Positions 24,667-32,620 of a stretch of 40,177 bases of DNA are shown here, piece after piece. Made by a program: the position numbers and the translations under genes. The notes beneath the pieces were generated by a model, which saw only the letters and a program-made list of their open reading frames with translations, was not told where the DNA came from and made no database searches. Position 1 is the stretch's first letter. Each line of letters begins with the position of its first letter. Origin of the DNA: JBDIAR01 sp039812545 (GTDB taxonomy: Bacteria; Actinomycetota; Actinomycetes; Actinomycetales; Dermatophilaceae); NCBI GenBank assembly GCA_039812545.1, contig JBDIAR010000003.1:1-40177 (forward strand). Direction: 5' to 3'.

Positions 24667-25425
24667 GTGCCACCGGTCTTCGCCGCTTCGGATCTCGGCT
24701 ACACCTATCTCGGGCGCTACCCCGCGTTGCGCGACGTGGGCTTCGAGGTGCACGCCGGCGAGCAGGTCGCGCTCCTCGGCGCCAACGGCAGCGGGAAGTC
24801 TACCCTGCTCAAGCTCCTCGCCGGGCTCATCCACCCGACGTCGGGCACCCTGCACGCCTTCGGGCAGCAGCTCACCGAATCGGCTCTGGCCGATGAGCGG
24901 TTCAACGCCGAATTCCGTTCACGCGTCGGCATCGTCTTCCAGAACCCGGACACCCAGGTCTTCTCCGCGACGGTTCGAGAGGAGGTCGCCTTCGGCTGCC
25001 TACAGTTGCGCCTGTCCGCGGACGTGACCCGGGACCGGATCGCCGACGTCCTGGAGATGCTCGACATCGCCGACCTCGCGGATCGGGCCCCGTTCCAACT
25101 CTCGGGAGGACAGAAGAAGAAGGTCGCCATCGCCTCCGTGCTCGTCATGAACCCCGACGTGATCCTGTTCGACGAGCCGACCGCGGCCCTCGATCCGCGA
25201 ACCCAGCACTGGCTGATCGACCTCATCGGCCGGCTCGGCGCCAACGGCAAGACGATCGTCGTGGCCACCCACGACCTGCATACCCTCGCCGATCTGACGC
25301 AGCGCGCCATCGTGTTCGCCGAGGACCACACGATCCGCTCCGACGGCCCGACGAGTGCCATCCTGCGCGACCACGCGACGTTGCACGCGGTGAACCTCGT
25401 TCACGACCACGCACCGCGAACCTGA
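24667..25425 (+). CDS. nikO: ECF transporter ATP-binding protein CbiO/NikO, 252 aa
   Basis: ATPase of the nickel/cobalt importer. Walker A is GANGSGKST (about residues 39-47), the Q-loop with the CbiO-typical FQNPDTQVFSATV follows, then the signature LSGGQKKK, Walker B VILFDEP and the switch histidine in VATHDLHT. The length is near the family norm. The only in-frame start is GTG at 24667, 67 nt after nikQ, with no good ribosome site close by. The C-terminus ends with several His (VHDHAPRT). It is convergent with the SDR gene, 4 bp between stops. Confidence 0.93.
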   Translation: MPPVFAASDLGYTYLGRYPALRDVGFEVHAGEQVALLGANGSGKSTLLKLLAGLIHPTSGTLHAFGQQLTESALADERFNAEFRSRVGIVFQNPDTQVFSATVREEVAFGCLQLRLSADVTRDRIADVLEMLDIADLADRAPFQLSGGQKKKVAIASVLVMNPDVILFDEPTAALDPRTQHWLIDLIGRLGANGKTIVVATHDLHTLADLTQRAIVFAEDHTIRSDGPTSAILRDHATLHAVNLVHDHAPRT

Positions 25426-25429
25426 GGCG

Positions 25430-26179
25430 TCAACGACCGCCGGAGACGTCGATGAACGAGCCCGTCACATAGGACGACTGCGGCGACAGCAGCCAGGCGA
25501 TGGCTTCGGCGACCTCGGCCGCGGTCCCGCCACGCTTCATGGGGACGGCGCAGGCCAGCCGATCCACGCGGCCGGGTTCACCGCCGGTGGCATGAATCTC
25601 GGTGCGGATCAGTCCCGGTCGCACGGCGTTGACCCGGATCCCCTCGGCGGCGACCTCCGCGGCCAGACCGACTGTCATCGAGTCCACCGCCCCCTTGCTC
25701 GCGGCGTAGTCGACGTACTCGCCGGGAGCGCCCAGCACTGCCGCGCGGGAGGACACGTTGACGATCGAGCCGCCCCGCCCGCCGTTCGCCGTCGACATCC
25801 GCAGCACGGCCTCGCGAGCACACAGGAAACCACCCACCACATTCGTGCTGAGCACCCGCAGCAGCCGCGGGGCGTCGAGGTCGACGAGCCGGCCCTGTCG
25901 CTCGAGGATGCCGGCGTTGTTGACCAGACCGATGATCGTCCCGAGGTCGGCGGCGGCGGCGAACAGCGCGCCGACGGCATCCGGGTCGGCGACATCGCCG
26001 CGAACCGCACGTACCCGCACCGGGTCGGTGGACGCCACCACCGCGGCCGCCTCCTCCTCGCTCGTCAGGTAGGAGAAGCACACCGCATAGCCCCTGGCGG
26101 CCAGCAATCGCACCGTGGCGGCGCCGATGCCTCGGCTGCCGCCGGTGACCACGACGACTTCGGGGGCCGGGTCACTCAT
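25430..26179 (-). CDS. SDR family oxidoreductase (FabG/glucose dehydrogenase-like), 249 aa
   Basis: Classical SDR of about 250 aa. TGGSRGIG is at residues 12-19, NNAG at 87-90, the catalytic Ser at 143/144 and YAASK at 158-162 (Tyr158, Lys162); the end FIDVSGGR is the usual C-terminal signature. The stretch AVRGDVADPDAV is typical of the bacterial sugar/3-oxoacyl reductase subgroup. The start ATG at 26179 overlaps the end of the preceding small membrane protein gene by 8 bp, so the two form an operon. The substrate is unknown. Confidence 0.9.
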   Translation of the reverse strand: MSDPAPEVVVVTGGSRGIGAATVRLLAARGYAVCFSYLTSEEEAAAVVASTDPVRVRAVRGDVADPDAVGALFAAAADLGTIIGLVNNAGILERQGRLVDLDAPRLLRVLSTNVVGGFLCAREAVLRMSTANGGRGGSIVNVSSRAAVLGAPGEYVDYAASKGAVDSMTVGLAAEVAAEGIRVNAVRPGLIRTEIHATGGEPGRVDRLACAVPMKRGGTAAEVAEAIAWLLSPQSSYVTGSFIDVSGGR

Positions 26180-26363
26180 CGTGGATGTCGGCTCCCGGTG
26201 CCGGCTGCGACTCGGCGGTGATCTGCGCGTACTTCTCGTGCAGCCGGTCACGGACCTGATCCGGGGTGTATGCCCGACGCTGACGCTCGCTGCGAGCGAT
26301 GACGACACCGGTCGCGACGACGCCGGCCAGACCCGCCAGGCCGAACCACTTGCGTGCTCTCAT
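26172..26363 (-). CDS. Small single-pass membrane protein, 63 aa
   Basis: Unknown. An N-terminal RARKW leads into one hydrophobic segment (WFGLAGLAGVVATGVVIA, residues 6-23), then a basic SERQRR stop-transfer and a hydrophilic tail containing YTPDQVRDRLHEKY, a pattern common in short actinobacterial membrane proteins. ATG at 26363 is preferred over GTG at 26381 because TACCCT (-10) ends exactly 7 nt before it, giving a leaderless start. It is divergent from the papain-like gene and shares its -10 region. Confidence 0.7.
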   Translation of the reverse strand: MRARKWFGLAGLAGVVATGVVIARSERQRRAYTPDQVRDRLHEKYAQITAESQPAPGADIHDE

Positions 26364-26369
26364 GATCGC

Positions 26370-26376
26370 TAGGGTA
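26370..26376. promoter_or_regulatory. Overlapping divergent -10 boxes for two leaderless genes
   Basis: TAGGGTA contains TAGGGT on plus (26370-26375) and TACCCT on minus (26376-26371). The plus gene starts with GTG at 26382 (6-nt gap) and the minus gene with ATG at 26363 (7-nt gap). The two starts are 18 bp apart and share five of the six bases of their -10 elements, so RNA polymerase can serve only one at a time. Confidence 0.6.
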
Positions 26377-26381
26377 TCCAC

Positions 26382-27023
26382 GTGACGACGCTCACCATCT
26401 CCGAGGCGGTGCGCATCGCGCGTACCGGGGACCTCTTCCTATTCCGGGGGACGACACCGGCGGACCGGGCGATCCGGACCCTCACCAACGCACCGGTCAA
26501 CCACGTCGGGATGGCGGTCGTCCTCGAGGACCTGCCCCCGCTGATGTGGCACGCCGAACTCGGCGCGAACCTGACCTGCCTGTGGAGCGGCACCAAGCAT
26601 CGCGGTGTCCAGCTGCACGACCTGGCGCAGGCCTGCACGCGCTGGATGACGTCGTATGCCCAACTCGGCTGGATGCGCCAGCTCAGTCCGGCGGTCAGCG
26701 CGGAGCAGGAAGCCGCGGTCCTGAAGGTCATCGCCCGGATGGACGGAGTGGGTTTCCCGAGCACCATTGGCCTGATGCGCAATTGGGTGTCCGGCCGGGC
26801 TCGCCGGCAGTTGTCCGCCCAGCAGGTCTACTGCGCCGAGGTCGTCGCCCAGACCTATCAGGCGATGGGCCTGATCGGCGACAAGCTCCCGCGCAACTGG
26901 TACGACCCGGGCAAGTTCTGGAGCGGAGACGAGTTGGCGTTGCAGCACGGCTACCTCCTCGGCGACGAGATCCCGCTCGAAGTCGGCTCGGATGTCGTCG
27001 AGCTGCCGAAGAGGTCCCGTTGA
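26382..27023 (+). CDS. Permuted papain-like (NlpC/P60-related, YiiX/YaeF-type) hydrolase, 213 aa
   Basis: Cytoplasmic by sequence, without signal peptide. Order of motifs: GDLFLFRG near residue 16, the histidine in NHVGMAV (about 40) and the cysteine in YCAEVVAQTY (about 150). His before Cys is the circularly permuted arrangement of the C92/YiiX-like papain-fold peptidases and amidases. The central and C-terminal parts carry many aromatic residues. GTG at 26382 follows a -10 box by 6 nt, so the message is probably leaderless. The glycosidase gene starts on its stop codon. The substrate could be an acyl, amide or thioester bond; it is not known. Confidence 0.75.
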   Translation: MTTLTISEAVRIARTGDLFLFRGTTPADRAIRTLTNAPVNHVGMAVVLEDLPPLMWHAELGANLTCLWSGTKHRGVQLHDLAQACTRWMTSYAQLGWMRQLSPAVSAEQEAAVLKVIARMDGVGFPSTIGLMRNWVSGRARRQLSAQQVYCAEVVAQTYQAMGLIGDKLPRNWYDPGKFWSGDELALQHGYLLGDEIPLEVGSDVVELPKRSR

Positions 27024-29455
27024 CCCCCGACGGGCCGACTCCCGACGGGCCGAGCCACGGGCAAACCCACGGGCAAACCCACGGGCGGATCCATCGACAC
27101 GGCAGCGCGCGGTTCACCGCTCTCACCTCGCGCCTGGTCCGACTCGAATACGACCCGGACGGCGAGTTCGTCGACGAGCCCACCCAGGTGATCGTTCGGC
27201 GGGACCTCGACGACGTCTCGTGGCGGGTTCGGCCGGTCGGGGACGGCGTCGAGCTGTCCACCGACCAGCTGCGAATTCGGTATGCCGGTGGCGCGTTCAC
27301 GGCGCACAGTCTGGTCGTCGAGGTGGTCGGGAACGTCGACGGGAAGTTCCGATCGCGGTGGCGGCCGGGCGACCCGCAGCTCGACCCGCGCGGTTACCTG
27401 GCCAATCTCGGCGGAACGGCCCGCACCCTGGACGGGGTCGACGGTGAGATCCCGCTGGAGCCGGGGCTGCTGTCCGCCACCGGCATTGCCGTCCTTGACG
27501 ATTCGGCGTCTCTGGTCGTCGCCGACTCGAATCGCGCCCCAATCCCTCGGCACGGCTCAGCCGTCGACCTCTACGTCTTCGGCCACGGCCGCGACTATGT
27601 CGGCGCCCTTCGCGACTGGTTCGCCGCCGCGGGGCCCTCGCCGTTGCTGCCGCGCTGGGCGTTGGGCAACTGGTGGTCCCGATATCACCGCTACACCGAA
27701 GCCGAGTACGTCGCGCTGATGGATCGCTTTGCCGCCGAGGGGATTCCGTTCTCGGTCGCCGTGGTCGACATGGACTGGCATCTCGTCGACGTCGACCCGG
27801 AGGTGGGCTCCGGTTGGACCGGTTACACCTGGAACCACGACCTCTTCCCCGATCCGGCCCGGTTCCTCGCCGCCCTGCACGACCGTGGACTCAAGGTGAG
27901 TCTCAACGTCCACCCGGCGGACGGCATACGGCGCCATGAGGCGGCGTACCCGGCGATGTGTGCGGCACTGGGGCGCGACCCGGCCACGGGGGAGCCGGTC
28001 GCCTTCGCCCTGGAGGACGACGACTTCGCCCGGGCGTATTTCGAGGTGGTTCACCACCCGATGGAGGACGACGGGGTCGACTTCTGGTGGATCGACTGGC
28101 AACAGGGACAGTCATCTTCGATCCCCGGCCTCGATCCGTTGTGGTTGTTGAACGCTCGGCACTACGCGGACAGCGCGCGCCGCGGCGAGCGGCCGATGAC
28201 GTTCTCCCGGTATGCCGGTCCCGGATCGCACCGCTTCCCCGTCGGGTTCTCCGGCGACACGGTGACGACGTGGGCCTCGTTGGACTTCCAGCCGTTCTTC
28301 ACCGCGACCGCCGCCAATATCGGGTACTTCTGGTGGAGCCACGACATCGGCGGCCACTTCTTCGGCGACAAGTGCGACGAGCGGACCGCGCGCTGGGTGC
28401 AACTCGGTGCGTTCTCGCCGGTCAACCGGCTGCACTCGACGTCGGATCCGTTCAACTCCAAGGAACCCTGGCGATTCGGGGTGCGAGGGCGCGCCGTGAT
28501 GATCGAATTCCTCCGGCTGCGCAATCGGCTCGTGCCGTATCTCTACACCGCGATGTGGCGCGCGCACACGCACGGGGTGGGTCCGGTCCGCCCCGTCTAC
28601 CACGACCACCCGGACGGGTCCGAGGCATACCAGCACCCCAACGAATTCCTTTTCGGGCCAGACCTGCTGGTTGCACCGATCACCGAACCCGGTGACCCGA
28701 TCGCGGACCTCGCGGCGACCACGGCGTGGTTGCCGCCGGGGATCTGGTGGGACTTCTTCACCGGACGCCGGTATGCCGGGGGCCGGACGCTGCGCGTGCA
28801 CCGTCGCCTGGAGTCGATGCCGGTCTTCGCCCGGGCCGGCGCGATCATCCCCCTGGCGGAGGACCCGATGGCGCCAGCCGGACAGACGCCGGCTGCGTTG
28901 CGGCTCAAGGTCTTTCCCGGGGCCGAGGGCGAAGCCGTCCTGGACGAGGACGACGGCTCGGCCACCGTCACCGTCCGCGAGCGCCATCGGACGGCCTTGT
29001 CGTACCGCGAAGACGACGATGGCGCACTGGTCCTGACCTGGAGCGTCGAGGGACCTCCGACCACCGGTTCGAGGCGCCTGCTCGTCGAATTCGTCGGCGC
29101 CACAGACCTGGCCGGGCTTGAGGTGGTCGTCGCCGGTGCGCCCCGGTCGGCTGTGGTGACCGGATCGGTCGTGGACCTCGGTGACGTGGGGCTGGACCAA
29201 TCCGGACACGTTCGGGTGGCGGCGAGTCGGCCCGCAGGGCGCGGGTTCGTCGAGGAGGTCTTCGACGTGCTCGACCGGGCCCAGATCGACTACGTGACCA
29301 AGAACCTCGTCCACGACGCGGCGCTCGTGCTCCGGGGTGCGCAGTTCATCGCCGCCTTGGACACCGTGAACCTCCCCCCGCTGTTACGCGGCGCGCTGGT
29401 CGAACTCGCCTCCTGCGAGTTCAGCCCGGGACCTGGTCCTCGCGCAACACGATGA
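27020..29455 (+). CDS. Glycoside hydrolase family 31 (alpha-glucosidase/xylosidase type), 811 aa
   Basis: Intracellular retaining alpha-glycosidase. An N-terminal beta domain (about 30-200) is followed by the TIM barrel. The nucleophile is Asp359 in FWWIDWQQG and the acid/base is Asp413 in VGFSGDTV; WSHDIGGH and RLHSTSD are further conserved segments. The nucleophile motif has WQQ where many alpha-glucosidases have MNE, so this is a different subfamily with uncertain linkage. The start is not certain: TTG at 27020 overlaps the previous stop (TTGA), and the first 23 codons are a DNA repeat encoding TPDGP and HGQT units that looks like disordered linker. There is no signal peptide. Its 3' end overlaps the convergent thioesterase gene by 35 bp. 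Confidence 0.88.
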   Translation: MTPDGPTPDGPSHGQTHGQTHGRIHRHGSARFTALTSRLVRLEYDPDGEFVDEPTQVIVRRDLDDVSWRVRPVGDGVELSTDQLRIRYAGGAFTAHSLVVEVVGNVDGKFRSRWRPGDPQLDPRGYLANLGGTARTLDGVDGEIPLEPGLLSATGIAVLDDSASLVVADSNRAPIPRHGSAVDLYVFGHGRDYVGALRDWFAAAGPSPLLPRWALGNWWSRYHRYTEAEYVALMDRFAAEGIPFSVAVVDMDWHLVDVDPEVGSGWTGYTWNHDLFPDPARFLAALHDRGLKVSLNVHPADGIRRHEAAYPAMCAALGRDPATGEPVAFALEDDDFARAYFEVVHHPMEDDGVDFWWIDWQQGQSSSIPGLDPLWLLNARHYADSARRGERPMTFSRYAGPGSHRFPVGFSGDTVTTWASLDFQPFFTATAANIGYFWWSHDIGGHFFGDKCDERTARWVQLGAFSPVNRLHSTSDPFNSKEPWRFGVRGRAVMIEFLRLRNRLVPYLYTAMWRAHTHGVGPVRPVYHDHPDGSEAYQHPNEFLFGPDLLVAPITEPGDPIADLAATTAWLPPGIWWDFFTGRRYAGGRTLRVHRRLESMPVFARAGAIIPLAEDPMAPAGQTPAALRLKVFPGAEGEAVLDEDDGSATVTVRERHRTALSYREDDDGALVLTWSVEGPPTTGSRRLLVEFVGATDLAGLEVVVAGAPRSAVVTGSVVDLGDVGLDQSGHVRVAASRPAGRGFVEEVFDVLDRAQIDYVTKNLVHDAALVLRGAQFIAALDTVNLPPLLRGALVELASCEFSPGPGPRATR
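27026..27088 (+). repeat. Tandem repeats at the 5' end of the GH31 gene
   Basis: Two 15-bp units CCCGACGGGCCGA(C/G)(T/C) at 27026-27055 are followed by two and a half 12-bp units CACGGGCAAACC at 27056-27088. In frame they encode TPDGP and THGQ repeats. Such tracts can change unit number by slippage. Confidence 0.85.
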
Positions 29456-30059
29456 ACAACCCCTCGGCCTCGGCGCACACCGTCCGGCCGTCGGACAGGC
29501 GCCCCTTCAGCAGACGCTTGCGTCCGGCCTCGGTGTCGAACCACGCCTCCACCGTGAGCGGTTGGTCCAGCGGCGTGAGCGCCCGATAGTCGATGTGCAG
29601 GTATGCCGTTCGGCACGGGGTGCGTCCGTCCGCGTGGGCGAGCCCGCCGAGGAAGCTGTCGAAGAGCAACGCGACCACGCCACCGTGGACGGCCGAGCCG
29701 GCGCCCAGATAGACCCGGGTGAAGGTCACCTCCCCGGACCAGTGGTCCCGGTCCGATCGGGTGCGTCGCACCTGCGGACGCAACGACTGCCCCACGCCGG
29801 GCAGGTCGAGCCGGCGGCCGAAGGCCTGCCGGTGTTCCGGAACATGCCAGCCGTCGAGTTCCTCGGCGATCTCGTGCAGGCGCCGCGCCGCCGAGTGGAT
29901 GATTTCGTCGGTCGGATCGGAGCCCGCCACGAGGTCCTGGACGCGACGCAGTCCCGCGATCAGGTCGCCCCAGTGCTGGCCGCCCGGGGGACGCCCGTCG
30001 GTGCTCTCGGCGACGGCATACCACGGGGTTTGGATGCTCGCCCACGTGTCGTCGGTCAT
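29421..30059 (-). CDS. PaaI-family (hotdog-fold) thioesterase, 212 aa
   Basis: Acyl-CoA thioesterase-like protein. The C-terminal 120 residues carry the hotdog signature, with AVHGGVVALLFDSFLGGLA (about 125-143) containing the HGG and acidic residue of the PaaI/4HBT group, then AYLHIDYRALTPLDQP and EGLFIVL. The N-terminal 80 residues are an extra helical part seen in actinobacterial members. ATG at 30059 is taken as the start; no clear ribosome site is present. The last 35 bp overlap the convergent GH31 gene, so both C-termini are encoded in the same DNA. Substrate unknown. Confidence 0.83.
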   Translation of the reverse strand: MTDDTWASIQTPWYAVAESTDGRPPGGQHWGDLIAGLRRVQDLVAGSDPTDEIIHSAARRLHEIAEELDGWHVPEHRQAFGRRLDLPGVGQSLRPQVRRTRSDRDHWSGEVTFTRVYLGAGSAVHGGVVALLFDSFLGGLAHADGRTPCRTAYLHIDYRALTPLDQPLTVEAWFDTEAGRKRLLKGRLSDGRTVCAEAEGLFIVLREDQVPG

Positions 30060-30076
30060 GGTCAACAGATAGGGCC

Positions 30077-30535
30077 TCAGGGGTCTTCGCGTCCAGTCCG
30101 CGCGGCGGACACGATGCTCGGGCCGAGGGCGACCCGGGTCTGCGTCTGCGCCGCGCCGCAGTCCTGCTTGAGTCGTCGCAGCAGCCGGTCCAGTTGGCCG
30201 GGGTCGCCGACCCGGGCGCGCAGCAGGTAGTCGTACGGGCCGGTGAGGTGGACGGCCTCGTGCACCTGGGGGAGGGCCCGCAGGCTGGTGGCGAAGGTGG
30301 TCGCGTCGACCCCGGTGTCGAGGCGCACGTCGATGAAGACGTGCAGGCCGGGGCGCCCCGGAGCCTCGGGATCGGCGACCACGGTGTACCCGGTGATGAT
30401 CTGATCGGCCTCCATCCGACGCACGCGCTCGGCGACGGCGTTGGCGCTCAGCCCGACCGCGCGGCCGATCCGGGTGAATGACAGACGGGCGTTTTCGCGG
30501 AGCAGGCTGAGAATCTCCTCGTTCATGGCGTCCAC
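30077..30535 (-). CDS. Lrp/AsnC family transcriptional regulator, 152 aa
   Basis: DNA-binding regulator of amino-acid metabolism or export. The N-terminal helix-turn-helix (about 10-50) contains SFTRIGRAVGLSANAVAERVRRMEADQII, quoted in part as AVGLSANAVAERV. The C-terminal RAM ligand domain has HLTGPYDYLLRARVGD. GTG at 30535 gives the family-typical start VDAMNEEILSLL and lies 6 nt after TATTCT, so the mRNA is probably leaderless. The divergent gene 50 bp away is a LysE-type exporter, the classical arrangement in which the Lrp-type regulator controls amino-acid export. Confidence 0.92.
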   Translation of the reverse strand: MDAMNEEILSLLRENARLSFTRIGRAVGLSANAVAERVRRMEADQIITGYTVVADPEAPGRPGLHVFIDVRLDTGVDATTFATSLRALPQVHEAVHLTGPYDYLLRARVGDPGQLDRLLRRLKQDCGAAQTQTRVALGPSIVSAARTGREDP

Positions 30536-30541
30536 AACCGG

Positions 30542-30547
30542 AGAATA
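30542..30547 (-). promoter_or_regulatory. Candidate -10 box, leaderless start of the Lrp-type gene
   Basis: TATTCT on the minus strand, 6 nt before the GTG at 30535. It is the best TATAAT match among the leaderless promoters of this window. It lies in the 50-bp region shared with the divergent exporter gene. Confidence 0.55.
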
Positions 30548-30585
30548 CGCGCTCGCGGTGCGAATCCCGCAGGAGCTGGGTTCGT

Positions 30586-31257
30586 ATGCCGGAAGCTGGG
30601 TCGATGAGTGACGGGCTGGTCGGGGTGGCCGTGGCGGGATTGGCGGCCGGCTTGGGTGTGGCCATGCCGCTGGGTGCGGTCGCGGCGCTGCTGATCCGGG
30701 AAGGGATGGTGGGCGGCTTGCGGATCGGGGCCGCCGGAGCAGCGGGCGTCGCGAGTGTCGACGTGCTCTATTGCTCGGCGGCGCTGACCGCGGGTGGTGT
30801 CGCGGCACCGCTGGTCGAGGCGCACCGGAGCTGGCTGTGGGTCATTTCGGGCGTGGTGCTGGTGGCGATCGGGCTGGTCCAACTCCGGAACGCCCTGACC
30901 GCCGAACCCGAACCCGACACCGAACCGGGGCCCCGGACCTCGCCGGCCCGGTGCTATCTGCGGTTCGTGGGGGTGACCCTGCTGAATCCGATGACCCTGG
31001 TCTACTTCACCGCGCTCGCCGGGATCGCCGGGATCGCCGGGCCGACCGGGTCCGGCCCCGCGGCGCCGATCGTGTTCACCGTGGCCGTGGCGCTCGCCTC
31101 GCTGGGCTGGCAACTGCTTCTCGTGATCTTCGGTTCGGTATTGGCCGGCGAGCGGCTGCGCACGTGGGCACGTCCCATCGGTCTGGTCGCCGCCCTGATC
31201 GTCATCGTCCTCGGCGCGATGGTCGGGTTCCGTGGGCTCGCCGCGGCCCCCGCCTGA
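30586..31257 (+). CDS. LysE family amino-acid exporter, 223 aa
   Basis: Inner-membrane translocator with about six hydrophobic segments, including the LysE-typical first helix with AMPLGAVAALLIREG (the helix-1 PLGP-like motif) and the central LLNPMTLVYFTALAG. The length fits the family (about 200-225 aa). ATG at 30586 has AGGAG 10 nt upstream; MSDGL at 30604 is an equally good alternative. A heptamer copy overlaps the first of these start codons. It is paired divergently with an Lrp-type regulator, so its export substrate is probably an amino acid (Lys, Arg or a branched-chain one), but this is not readable. Confidence 0.88.
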   Translation: MPEAGSMSDGLVGVAVAGLAAGLGVAMPLGAVAALLIREGMVGGLRIGAAGAAGVASVDVLYCSAALTAGGVAAPLVEAHRSWLWVISGVVLVAIGLVQLRNALTAEPEPDTEPGPRTSPARCYLRFVGVTLLNPMTLVYFTALAGIAGIAGPTGSGPAAPIVFTVAVALASLGWQLLLVIFGSVLAGERLRTWARPIGLVAALIVIVLGAMVGFRGLAAAPA

Positions 31258-31312
31258 CCACCTGCTCGCCCGCAGCGGTGCACTTCGCCGGCCGGCGAGG
31301 ATGATGGGTGGC

Positions 31313-32620
31313 ATGACCGAGCACCTGACCGCGCCCCTGATCGAGCGGCACCGCCGGGTGCTGCCCTCCTGGTTGACGTTGTACTACGACGAGCCCATCG
31401 CGTTGGTCCGAGGCGAGGGCCGGACGGTCTGGGACGCCGACGGACGGCGCTACCTGGACTTCTTCGGCGGCATCCTGACGACGAGCACGGCATACGCGCT
31501 CCCGGAGGTCGTCGAGGCGGTCCAGCGGGCGGCCGCCACGATGATGCACTCCTCGACACTCTATCTGATCGAGGCGCAGGTCGAGTTGGCCGAACTCATC
31601 GCCCGGCTCAGCGGCATCCCGGATGCCAAGGTCTTCTTCACCTCCAGCGGTTCCGAGGCCAACGAGGCCGCGCTGCTGATGGCCACCAGCACCCGCCGCT
31701 CCAACCAGGTGCTCGCCATCCGGAACAGCTACCACGGCAGGTCGTTCGGGACGATCGCGCTGACCGGCAACCGCAACTGGCGCGCGTCGGCATACTCCCC
31801 GCTCTCGGTCGGGTGGGTGCACGGCGGCTACCGATACCGCAGCCCCTGGCGCGATCTCGACGACGCCGAGTATGCCGCGCGCTGCGTCGCCGACCTGCGC
31901 GATGTCATCGCGACGGCGACCAGTGGCGACGTCGCGGCGCTGATCTACGAACCGATCCAGGGGGTCGGCGGTTTCGCGATCCCGCCGGACGGAATGTTCG
32001 GGGAGATGCGCAAGGTCTTGGGGGAGACCGGCATCCTCACGATCGCCGACGAGGTCCAAACCGGCTGGGGGCGCACGGGCGAGCACTTCTGGGGGTGGCA
32101 GGCGCACCACGCCGAGCCGCCGGATCTGGTCACCTTCGCCAAAGGCTTGGGCAACGGGCTGGCCGTCGGCGGTGTGGTCGGGCGTGCTGACATCGTGGAT
32201 TCGGTTGCCGCCGGGTCGATTTCAACCTTCGGCGGCAACCCGCTGGCGATGGCCGGGGCGCTGGCCAATCTGCGGTACATCCTCGACCACGATCTGCACG
32301 GCGCCGCTCGCGAGCGGGGTGCCCGGCTGCGGACCCTGCTGGAGGCGGCCGCCGTCGAACACGCCTGCGTCGGCGAGGTCCGCGGCCGCGGCTTGATGCA
32401 GGCGGTCGAACTGGTCGTTCCGGGCAGCACGGAACCGGATCCGGCAGCGGCGGCGCGCGTTATGGAGGAGACCCGGCGTCGGGGTCTGCTGGTGGGCAAG
32501 GGTGGCCTGCACGGCAATGTCCTGCGGATCGCCCCACCCATGACCGTCACCGACGAGGAGATCGCGGCGGGAGCACAGATCCTCGCGGACTCGTTGGCGG
32601 TCGTCAGCGAAGGACCTTGA
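31313..32620 (+). CDS. Class III (omega) aminotransferase, 435 aa
   Basis: PLP-dependent aminotransferase of the AGXT2/4-aminobutyrate group. Motifs are FTSSGSEANEAAL (phosphate-binding, about 103-115), the conserved IADEVQTGWGRTG with the PLP-ring Asp, and the Schiff-base lysine in FAKGLGNG (about Lys277). AIRNSYHGRSFGT follows the family pattern of alanine-glyoxylate or beta-aminoisobutyrate-pyruvate transaminases. The ATG at 31313 is chosen by homology to family starts; in-frame ATGs at 31301 and 31304 are possible. Its 3' end overlaps the convergent gene by 17 bp. The preferred amino donor cannot be told. Confidence 0.9.
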   Translation: MTEHLTAPLIERHRRVLPSWLTLYYDEPIALVRGEGRTVWDADGRRYLDFFGGILTTSTAYALPEVVEAVQRAAATMMHSSTLYLIEAQVELAELIARLSGIPDAKVFFTSSGSEANEAALLMATSTRRSNQVLAIRNSYHGRSFGTIALTGNRNWRASAYSPLSVGWVHGGYRYRSPWRDLDDAEYAARCVADLRDVIATATSGDVAALIYEPIQGVGGFAIPPDGMFGEMRKVLGETGILTIADEVQTGWGRTGEHFWGWQAHHAEPPDLVTFAKGLGNGLAVGGVVGRADIVDSVAAGSISTFGGNPLAMAGALANLRYILDHDLHGAARERGARLRTLLEAAAVEHACVGEVRGRGLMQAVELVVPGSTEPDPAAAARVMEETRRRGLLVGKGGLHGNVLRIAPPMTVTDEEIAAGAQILADSLAVVSEGP

